Shown piece by piece: positions 8,159 to 16,088 of a stretch of DNA of 64,000 nt (position 1 is its first letter; each line of letters starts with the position of its first letter). Source of the stretch: Taibaiella sp. (GTDB lineage Bacteria > Bacteroidota > Bacteroidia > Chitinophagales > Chitinophagaceae). The DNA is taken from assembly GCA_016786705.1 (NCBI GenBank), contig JAEUVV010000003.1:1-64000 (forward strand), written 5' to 3'. A program made the position numbers and the translations under genes. The notes below the pieces were generated by a model that was not told the origin of the DNA, did no database searches, and worked only from the letters and a program-made list of their open reading frames with translations.

Positions 8159-11002
8159 CTAATTTTCATTTTTGGATTTCTCAATAAAAAAATTATACAG
8201 TTCTTCATAGGTAGGTGTTGAATATTTTTCTTTCCATATTTCCAATAAAGAGTTTTTAATCAGAGGTTCTCCAATAATATCAATTCTTTGTTTCACTTCC
8301 TCTTTTGACTTCTCAGCAGTTTTTAAATCCTCAATTATTGAACTAATATACTCCTTAGCAAATCGCCCCATTGTTCCACCACTCATAAAGAATTCATCTT
8401 TCAATAGATCGTGAATATTAGCGGCAAAAGAGTTAACAGCATCCTGGGGTTTTGGTTTCCCATTTTCAAGTTTTAATACATTCTGGCTAGGTATATCTGA
8501 AAGTATAAACGGTGAATGTGTGGACATAATAATGTTTAAATCAGGCGGGTTATCTAAAGGTAATTTGGATATTACAGATGTCAATTTATAAATGTATTGC
8601 CTTTGATATTCGGGATGAAAATAAAGCTCTATTTCATCTAAGATCACATTTACATTTGAATACACTACACTATCTTCGCTTGTATAATTATTGGATTCAA
8701 TATTATAAATATGATAAGTTAACGTACTTATGGAATTAAGCAATTGCTTTTCTCCTGAGCTAAACGATTCATAAGTGTTTTTATCATTCTCATCAACAAT
8801 AAACGTATAATTGAAAAAAGGAGGAATCAGTAGGTTTTTTAGATATTGATCTGGATTAAAAATTTCTGTATCTTGACTTAGTGTTGATTTAATAAATTCT
8901 GAATGAAATTTATTAAGCTCTGGAAGTTTGCTATTTAATTCATCTATTTTGATCTTGCTATCAATGTGATAATATTTCTCTAATTCTTTACGATATTTTA
9001 GAAAATATAATGCTTGTTTGACTTTATCTGTAAAATGAGAATCATTATTAAATATTACCTCAATAAATTTATCAAAAGATGTTTTGTCTAAAGTTTGGTT
9101 GGGTCTCTTTCCTATGTTTTCAAATAGCTTATTATAGTCATTTCCAGGATAGTATCTTTTTGAAATAGTATATAATTTATGGAGTATATATATGCTATAC
9201 TTAGATTCAATCTCTTTGACTGGGGTATCTATTTCAAATTTATTGATTACCCTACTAAGTACGCTTAACCATTTCGCCTTATTTTGTTTGAACTTAAACG
9301 CAAAAACTCTAATATCTTTTATATTCAGAGGATTTAAACTATCATCAAATTTTCTTTTCCTGATCTCGTTAGAAATAATATCCAATTTTTCACTCCATCC
9401 TGTAATTCTAATATCTGTGAACTTTTTCCCATCCAATACATCCTTAAATGTGAAAATGTCTTGTTCCTCATCCGTTTGTCTGATGTTGATTAGGTTCGTT
9501 AATAACCGTTGCTTAGATAGACGGAGTTCTGTATTAATTTTAAAATTTCCTTCCTCTCTCTGCGGAGTAATAACTATAGGTGATTGATAATTATCATTTT
9601 TGTGCATTAAACTTGACAGCCAATCGAATTGGAAAGGATATAAGTTAGAATTGAGAGAGTAAATAGAATAGTTAACACTTACCGTATAGAAGAATTGATT
9701 AAGAAAAATTCTGCTAAGTTTGAAACTTATCCATTTGGAATTTTCTTCATCCCAAAAGTCTGCTTCTTTTAAATTGAGAGAATTAAGCTTATAGATTCTG
9801 TCTGAGATAAAAATAAAATCAAAATCAATATTTTCTATTTTTTTTAATGGTTTATCATCATAGTCTCTACTAATCAGTTTTAGTTCAAGAGATAGGTTAT
9901 AGCTGAGTATATGAATCAAGTCTATCAAAGAGCTTTTTCCGCTTCCATTTTTCCCAACAATTGCGGAAATGTTTATTTTTATAGGGGATCTGTTGTTTTC
10001 CTTTTCTTCCTCCGAATATAGATTTCTGTAAAAATCTTCTTTTAATTCGACCTTGTTTCTTTCTAAATCAAATCTTGAATAAAATTTGTATAGTTCTCCT
10101 TTTTTTAGAATAGGGAACAAATCATTGTCATTCAAAATTTTAATGCCTAGAATTTTAAAGTTATTTGTTTTTTTTGAAGTGAAAATTGGAAGTAATTCAC
10201 GCTCTTTAGACTTTTCCTTGGGAGCATCAAATTCTTCAGCCAGATTTCCTTTACTTTTAAACCAATAAGCATTTCCAACTAAATCAACTATACTCTTTAC
10301 CTTGGCAACATCTAACACAACTTGTGGATTATTCTCAAAGTTGATTTTGTGGAAAATATCAGATGTTTTTAAACGAGAATCATTGATACTTGGAATTTCA
10401 AATCCTTTAATAATTTCTAAAGTCCATTTATCTACCGGTATTATCCTATCAGGCTTTACCCAATATGAAAAGATAGAAAGCAATGATATATCCACTCCAT
10501 ATACGCCTAAAGCTTTTTTAATATCTTCTTTTTGTAATGATTGATTCGACTGAATCTTTACATAATATTCCCAAAGATTTGCAGAATCTTCCAATGTTTT
10601 AAACGAAAGACTTCTCATTCCTAATGGTGTAGGCATTCCATCAAAAATAATATCATCAAATTGATAACTACTACCAATCGCCTTTAGAATAGCATTTACC
10701 CTTATTATTCTTGTTGGTCTTTTCAATGAACTCATTGAGTAACTAAGGTATAGCTGCAAAGGATCTACCTGAGGCTCTTTTCCTTTGTATCTGTCCTTAA
10801 AATCTTCTGTATAAAGTTTATATGATTTTGTAAACCAATTGTGATTGTTTAAGAAATCTTTGCTTTTTAATAGTTCTTGAGTTAGAAAAGCACCAATGTT
10901 TTGAACGCCTATACTTTTACGATTAATTATTTTGTTGAGTTCTTCCCCAACAATTTTATTCACTTCATACCAGTGCCAGGCTTTATTTGTTTTCTCAGGC
11001 AT
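8159..11002 (-). CDS. SMC/ABC-type AAA ATPase, Septu PtuA-like, with large N-terminal extension
   Basis: A 947-residue protein. The ATPase is of the overcoming-lysogenization/PtuA class: Walker A GKNGSGKS at 350-357, a long insert of about 390 residues (coiled-coil and helical), ABC signature SSGEKQ near 748, Walker B VILDEIEL near 786-793 and H-loop STHSPF near 827. A C-terminal helical tail follows. Residues 1-270 precede the ATPase and are not part of ordinary PtuA. They contain GVYG... PDRIIPVDKW (167-193), which resembles the helix-hairpin-helix/PVD signature of HhH-GPD DNA glycosylases (inference). The protein probably senses a DNA or phage cue and licenses the HNH nuclease encoded 6 bases downstream. 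Its A+T content is higher than that of the hsd genes. Confidence 0.8.
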   Translation of the reverse strand: MPEKTNKAWHWYEVNKIVGEELNKIINRKSIGVQNIGAFLTQELLKSKDFLNNHNWFTKSYKLYTEDFKDRYKGKEPQVDPLQLYLSYSMSSLKRPTRIIRVNAILKAIGSSYQFDDIIFDGMPTPLGMRSLSFKTLEDSANLWEYYVKIQSNQSLQKEDIKKALGVYGVDISLLSIFSYWVKPDRIIPVDKWTLEIIKGFEIPSINDSRLKTSDIFHKINFENNPQVVLDVAKVKSIVDLVGNAYWFKSKGNLAEEFDAPKEKSKERELLPIFTSKKTNNFKILGIKILNDNDLFPILKKGELYKFYSRFDLERNKVELKEDFYRNLYSEEEKENNRSPIKINISAIVGKNGSGKSSLIDLIHILSYNLSLELKLISRDYDDKPLKKIENIDFDFIFISDRIYKLNSLNLKEADFWDEENSKWISFKLSRIFLNQFFYTVSVNYSIYSLNSNLYPFQFDWLSSLMHKNDNYQSPIVITPQREEGNFKINTELRLSKQRLLTNLINIRQTDEEQDIFTFKDVLDGKKFTDIRITGWSEKLDIISNEIRKRKFDDSLNPLNIKDIRVFAFKFKQNKAKWLSVLSRVINKFEIDTPVKEIESKYSIYILHKLYTISKRYYPGNDYNKLFENIGKRPNQTLDKTSFDKFIEVIFNNDSHFTDKVKQALYFLKYRKELEKYYHIDSKIKIDELNSKLPELNKFHSEFIKSTLSQDTEIFNPDQYLKNLLIPPFFNYTFIVDENDKNTYESFSSGEKQLLNSISTLTYHIYNIESNNYTSEDSVVYSNVNVILDEIELYFHPEYQRQYIYKLTSVISKLPLDNPPDLNIIMSTHSPFILSDIPSQNVLKLENGKPKPQDAVNSFAANIHDLLKDEFFMSGGTMGRFAKEYISSIIEDLKTAEKSKEEVKQRIDIIGEPLIKNSLLEIWKEKYSTPTYEELYNFFIEKSKNEN

Positions 11003-11045
11003 TTATTATAATATTTTCGCTACAACTAACAATTTATATTTTGAC

Positions 11046-11741
11046 CTATATGGGCAACTCATTTAACAACAATTTCCTCAATTTCCAATTAGGAAGATAC
11101 TTATTCATCAGCATAACAAAGTTTTTGTTATGCTTTCGTTCCTTGAGGTGTATGAGCTCGTGAACAACAATATACTCAATACATTCCTTCGGTTTTTTGG
11201 CTAATTCAATATTAAACCAGATTGACTTGGCAGTATCGTTACAACTCCCCCATTTGGTTTTCACCTTACGTATCCCAAAACTATCTGGGCTTACACCGAT
11301 TATCTTTGAATGATTATCTATCATTTCTTTCAGCACAATCCGAAGCTGCTTTTTGTACCACTGATATAGTTTTTGCTTTTTGAAATCTACCGAACTATTT
11401 TCGGGTACAATCAATTCAATCTTACTGTGGTGTAAAACTACTTGTGGTTTGCTGTCTGATTCTGTTATTTCCAGTAAGTATCGTTTGCCAAATAAATAGT
11501 GACTTTCCCGGGTGATATAAAGATATTCAGGTTCTCTATCCTGTGTGACAATTTTTTTTCTTTCTCGCCTTATCCAACCAAGCTTTGTAGAAACATACAC
11601 TCGAAGGTGTGCCTTATCCATATTTTGGGGTGCAGATAAAGTAACTCTCCCCAAAGGCGGATGTACCCTTAGATGCACATTCTTAATAGGCTTGAATGTC
11701 AATTCTACTACTATATCATTAAAATGGAATACCTCTGGCAT
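11046..11741 (-). CDS. YgjP-like zinc metallopeptidase (DUF45/M48-related)
   Basis: A 231-residue YgjP-type protein. It has the family block KTKWGSC (161-167) and the zinc-binding HELIHLKERKH (H194, E195, H198, with H204 as candidate third ligand). The N-terminal half is the beta-rich YgjP domain. Members of this family are frequent neighbours of type I hsdR genes, but their substrate is not known. Here the start codon directly abuts the hsdR stop (11742), so translation is probably coupled. The gap to the downstream ATPase is 43 bases. The protein could be a proteolytic regulator of the restriction complex or of the downstream effector; that role is inference. Confidence 0.85.
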   Translation of the reverse strand: MPEVFHFNDIVVELTFKPIKNVHLRVHPPLGRVTLSAPQNMDKAHLRVYVSTKLGWIRRERKKIVTQDREPEYLYITRESHYLFGKRYLLEITESDSKPQVVLHHSKIELIVPENSSVDFKKQKLYQWYKKQLRIVLKEMIDNHSKIIGVSPDSFGIRKVKTKWGSCNDTAKSIWFNIELAKKPKECIEYIVVHELIHLKERKHNKNFVMLMNKYLPNWKLRKLLLNELPI

Positions 11742-14700
11742 TTAATAATCCTGCTTATTGCTTTCTATAATCTGGTAAATTTCCAGTGTTTTATCTTCAT
11801 CCTGTATCACATTATAAATAGCTTCCTTTATTTCGTTCTGTTTCTGCATATTATCCCTGAATCCGTCTTTCTTGGCGTATTGAACGGCTTCTTCACAGGC
11901 AATGGTTAACTCCTCGTCTTTGTCCAGATAGTTATAGATAGCTCTCATGCCTATTGTCTTCATTGAAACTGGTGTATCACTATCTTTACCTTTGACCACT
12001 CTCTTTACAAGACTTGCCGCTTTTAGTAAATATTCCTTGTACTCTATTGCCGCTTTTTTCCTTTGTTCTATTAATTCGTACAATAGTCGCGACATTCTCT
12101 CAAAGTACTTCGGGTCTAATAAATGTCTTTCTACAATTTTGGAACTGATGCTATTTTCTATGGCTTCAGCGACAGCTTCCTTATTACTGCGAATACCCTC
12201 TGGCATTTTGTCTATCGCACTGAATATATCCGACTCCATTAACTCCAATAGCGAAATACCTTCAAAGGGGCTGATGGTTACGGATTCATCTGCCTGAATA
12301 TAATTATCAATCAGGTGCCTCATATCCGCTTCATAGGCTTTCAAATCTAGTGTTTCCCCACTGGCTATGCGTATCGTTTCTCTCAGCTTCAGATAGAACT
12401 CTAATCTTTCATCAAAGTGTGCCATTTCACTTTGGGTATAACCTGCCAGATCCATCTCCGCTTTAATATTGGCGTAAGCTCTGATGTAAGCTACTATAGC
12501 TTTATAAAGAGCTAATCGCTTGTACTCGTTTTCTTTTAGGTCGGAGGGCACTTCTGTATTGCCGCAGAAATAATGAATGTATTCTAAATCGGTTTTGGGC
12601 GATAAGACAGGTTCACACAATCCTTCTAGCTCTTCTAAAGCGTTATCAAGACGTTCCCTTGCCATTTCCAGGCGATCTTTTAACTGGATGTCCACTTCCT
12701 CTTTTGAAAAATGCTCTACATCCAATTCTGATGTGTAAATATCTATAGCATCCGTTACCTTTCCAAACAGCTCCATATAATCCACGATATAGCCAAAATC
12801 CTTATCGTCCGTATCCAGCCTGTTAGTTCTGCATATAGCCTGAAAAAGGGTATGGTCTTGCATCTTTTTATCAATATAGATGTAAGAGCAAGGTGGTGCA
12901 TCAAAGCCTGTCAATAATTTAGAAACTACAATTAGTAGTTTCATTCTTGCAGGTTGCTTGATGAACAGGTTCTTGTTGCTATCCTCGTAGGTTTCGGTTT
13001 TGGTTTTTCCTGCTGTCGCTAATACGTCCTGTAGCAAATTATCGTATATTCTGTACACGTATTCCTTGTCCGTTTCGGAATATTCTCCGGTATCTTCTGT
13101 AGTAATATCCCTGGTAAGCGGATTATAGGAAGTTATAATAGCACACTTATTTTTGAGTGGCGTATTTTGAAATAATTCGAAATACTTACAGGCTTCATAA
13201 ATACTGGAGGCCACTAAAATAGCATTACCCTTTTCAGACATTAAGCGAGGTTTAACGCTAAAGTCAAGAAGAATATCAGATACAATCTTCTCCATTCTGG
13301 AACGGGAACTCAACACATGCTGCATCGTTCCCCAACGTTTCTTCAGTTCTGATTTCTGAAAGTCGTTCAAGCCTCTTGTTTTAGCTTCAAACCAGCTATC
13401 TACCCTGTCTTGAGAAGATAATCGTTGTTCAATATCTCTGCCTTCATAAACCAGGTCTTTTACAACACCGTCTGCTACCGCTTCATTAAACTTATAGGTA
13501 TGGATATATCTGCCGAACACGTCCATTGTGGTCTGCTTATCTTTTTTCAGCAAGGGAGTTCCGGTAAACCCAATGAATACAGCATCTTGCAATATAGCTT
13601 TCATTGTTTCGTTGAGCTTACCGCTTTGTGTGCGGTGACACTCATCTATAAACACAAATAGCTTGCCTTGCACAGGCACTGGATTGTTTTTTATTTCCGC
13701 AATGAAAGCCTTATAATCGGTTTCTCCTTTATTGCCAAACTTATGGATGAGTGAGGCTATCAGGCGAGGTTTAGGTTGAGTTAGAAATTGCATTAATTCC
13801 ATTCCCGAACGGGTACGGGCAACCTGCTCACCCATATTTTCAAAGTTATCGCCAATCTGTTTGTCTAGCTCTGTTCGGTCTGTCAACACAACAATCCGGG
13901 AATTACTTATATTTTCCAGAATCCATTTGGCAAGGATAATCATCAGGATGCTTTTACCCGAACCTTGCGTATGCCAGATAATCCCCCCTTCATCTTCTCT
14001 TATAAATTGCTGGGCTTCCTTTAATGCAAAGTACTGATGCGGTCGAGGCAGTTTCTTTCGTCCAGCATCAAATATTACACCATTGTAAATAATGTCTAAA
14101 ATGCGTTCTCTATCGCATAGCTTTTTAAGGTATTTATCCAGCTTATAGCCTTCGTTTTCTTCCTCATTTTCTTTCCACGCCAAATAGTATTTTTCAGGCG
14201 TTTCAATAGTACCATAACGTAGTCCTTGTGTATTGTTACCAGCAAGTATTAATTGAATGGTTGTGAAAAAGTTCTCATTGAACTTTTCTTTTTGATTGGA
14301 TATGTTCTGTCGAATACTCTCCGAAATATCAACAATACCTCTTTTCAATTCCAATACGCCAAATGCTATCCCGTTTACATAGAGTACAATATCCGGTCTG
14401 CGTGTACTATTGCCTTTTATGGCTACTTCTTCTGCAATACCAAAATCATTATTTTCCCATTGCTCCCAATCTATCAAATGAACGGTTTGGTTTTGTTCTC
14501 TAATATTCTCCTTAGCCTTTACACCATAGTGCAACAAAGAGTAGAAATTTTTATTGCGTTCATAAATATTGCCGGAATTGGTTTGAGCAGCCTGTACGGC
14601 ATCTTGTATAGCTTTACTGACTAATGCCGGAGCATACCCTTGTCTATCCAAAAAGGCACGCAGGTATTTTTCTTCTACATTTCTATTGTTTTCCCGCTCT

Positions 14701-14792
14701 TCCCAATTGCCATAATAAGTATAGCCCAGCTCTTTAAACAGCTGGATAACCCTGTTTTGGGTAATACGCTCTATGGGGTTGATAGTGTTCAT
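11742..14792 (-). CDS. hsdR: Type I restriction enzyme R subunit
   Basis: A 1016-residue HsdR: the motor and nuclease subunit that translocates DNA and cuts away from the recognition site. The N-terminal PD-(D/E)xK nuclease shows D134 (RRPDIV) and E148-x-K150 (VLELKRG). The SF2 helicase part shows Walker A HTQGSGKS (274-281), DECH box FIDECH (381-386), FTGTPLL, and the later motif CRTNRLDTD. The C-terminal ~300 residues are helical, as expected for contact with HsdM. The length is normal and no frameshift is seen. The start lies 3 bases after the hsdS stop. Confidence 0.96.
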   Translation of the reverse strand: MNTINPIERITQNRVIQLFKELGYTYYGNWEERENNRNVEEKYLRAFLDRQGYAPALVSKAIQDAVQAAQTNSGNIYERNKNFYSLLHYGVKAKENIREQNQTVHLIDWEQWENNDFGIAEEVAIKGNSTRRPDIVLYVNGIAFGVLELKRGIVDISESIRQNISNQKEKFNENFFTTIQLILAGNNTQGLRYGTIETPEKYYLAWKENEEENEGYKLDKYLKKLCDRERILDIIYNGVIFDAGRKKLPRPHQYFALKEAQQFIREDEGGIIWHTQGSGKSILMIILAKWILENISNSRIVVLTDRTELDKQIGDNFENMGEQVARTRSGMELMQFLTQPKPRLIASLIHKFGNKGETDYKAFIAEIKNNPVPVQGKLFVFIDECHRTQSGKLNETMKAILQDAVFIGFTGTPLLKKDKQTTMDVFGRYIHTYKFNEAVADGVVKDLVYEGRDIEQRLSSQDRVDSWFEAKTRGLNDFQKSELKKRWGTMQHVLSSRSRMEKIVSDILLDFSVKPRLMSEKGNAILVASSIYEACKYFELFQNTPLKNKCAIITSYNPLTRDITTEDTGEYSETDKEYVYRIYDNLLQDVLATAGKTKTETYEDSNKNLFIKQPARMKLLIVVSKLLTGFDAPPCSYIYIDKKMQDHTLFQAICRTNRLDTDDKDFGYIVDYMELFGKVTDAIDIYTSELDVEHFSKEEVDIQLKDRLEMARERLDNALEELEGLCEPVLSPKTDLEYIHYFCGNTEVPSDLKENEYKRLALYKAIVAYIRAYANIKAEMDLAGYTQSEMAHFDERLEFYLKLRETIRIASGETLDLKAYEADMRHLIDNYIQADESVTISPFEGISLLELMESDIFSAIDKMPEGIRSNKEAVAEAIENSISSKIVERHLLDPKYFERMSRLLYELIEQRKKAAIEYKEYLLKAASLVKRVVKGKDSDTPVSMKTIGMRAIYNYLDKDEELTIACEEAVQYAKKDGFRDNMQKQNEIKEAIYNVIQDEDKTLEIYQIIESNKQDY

Positions 14793-14795
14793 ACG

Positions 14796-16088
14796 CTACA
14801 TATTAACGATGGCTTTTTTGAGTTTATGGTTTCGTGACTGATTACTGCTTTCGATAAGTCTTATTCTACCGGTCAATAGTTCCTGCATCATTCCCTCCTT
14901 AATTTGCTTAGCTTTTGCTAGCTTTTGTTCTAAGACTTCAATTTCGGAGTCCATATCGGACAGGATGTTAGCGACGTAGATTTGCTCATCAATTGATGGA
15001 AACGAAATTTCTAGCTCTAAAAAATTTGATTTAGACAAATTATATCTTGTTGCTCCCTGTGCTAAAAAGAATATAGCATTTCTGCCGTATGGCGAACGCA
15101 TCAAATAGCTTAAGAACAACGAATTGGTTTCGTCGTCAAAAATTCTAAATCCAAAACAAAAGCTATTTAAGTACAAATTTTCAATATCATTAAGCAAAAC
15201 GCTACTGATTCCTAATTCTTCTGGAGTTTCTGATGAACCATTAAATAATAAATCATTTTTTAAAACTCTATTTTGAAGTTCACCTTGTTTTAAATTTACT
15301 TTTTCAATGAAATTTTCATTAATTGTTACATTATTAATAATGTTTAAAAAAGGCAAGTAAAAAGCATTTCCTGTCCCAAAATCTTGCTTTGTTTTCCCTG
15401 AAAGGCCTCCATAAGTCTTTCCTACCTCTCTCAATTTTCTCACCTTCCAAGCTTTATTCGGCGTAAGCAATTTCTGCATTGCCCCTTGCTTTATCAGGCG
15501 TTTTTTAGTAATCAATTTTTCTAAACTTTCAACCCATTCGTCTGTATGAGTTAAGGTTTCTGCTATGGCTTGTTGTTCGGGAAGAGGAGGAAGAGGAATT
15601 TTTACATCACTTAAAACTCTTCCGTTTGTTAATGCTCTTGTCGTGTATGTTGCATTTGATATAATCTGTTCACGAACAATTCTGTTTGAAAATACATAGC
15701 CGCAAAATTTAATATCAAAAAGATTATTAAACGGTCTTGCTCTTAAAACAAATCCACTAAAGACCGTATCTTTTAATTCTTCAACAACAACTGATGAGTA
15801 ACCAATTTCCTCTTGTGTTTCAGAAGTTCTGGTGAATAATACATCACCTTTTGTTACTTCAAAATTTCTTAATTCTTGTTTCGATAGAAATACTTTTCCT
15901 TTTATATCGCTAGTAATGAATGTGTATTTGAAGACATCCATATAATTAACAATAGGGAATCCATAGCCAAAAAAAGTTTTTTCTTTATTCAATCCATTTT
16001 TAAATTGAAAAGAATCGCCAATTCTTACAAGCTCCCAGTCTTCAGGAATCAACCCAATTTCTGTATGCTTAAAATTCCTCTCTACCAT
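14796..16088 (-). CDS. hsdS: Type I restriction-modification specificity subunit S
   Basis: A 430-residue HsdS with the usual two-half layout: TRD1 (about 10-165; IGLIPEDWELVRIGDSFQF opens it), a central conserved helix (PLPPLPEQQAIAETL), TRD2 (about 215-370), and a distal conserved helix (SFPSIDEQIYVANIL... MMQELLTGRIRL). Both TRDs look complete, so a bipartite target is expected; the sequence cannot be predicted by eye. The start ATG at 16088 overlaps the hsdM stop by 7 bases. No inverted repeats or invertase gene suggestive of phase-variable TRD shuffling were noticed nearby. Confidence 0.94.
   Translation of the reverse strand: MVERNFKHTEIGLIPEDWELVRIGDSFQFKNGLNKEKTFFGYGFPIVNYMDVFKYTFITSDIKGKVFLSKQELRNFEVTKGDVLFTRTSETQEEIGYSSVVVEELKDTVFSGFVLRARPFNNLFDIKFCGYVFSNRIVREQIISNATYTTRALTNGRVLSDVKIPLPPLPEQQAIAETLTHTDEWVESLEKLITKKRLIKQGAMQKLLTPNKAWKVRKLREVGKTYGGLSGKTKQDFGTGNAFYLPFLNIINNVTINENFIEKVNLKQGELQNRVLKNDLLFNGSSETPEELGISSVLLNDIENLYLNSFCFGFRIFDDETNSLFLSYLMRSPYGRNAIFFLAQGATRYNLSKSNFLELEISFPSIDEQIYVANILSDMDSEIEVLEQKLAKAKQIKEGMMQELLTGRIRLIESSNQSRNHKLKKAIVNM

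Noticed and set aside
14796..16088. Phase-variable hsdS with invertible TRDs
   Set aside because: No inverted repeats, second hsdS copy or recombinase gene was seen.
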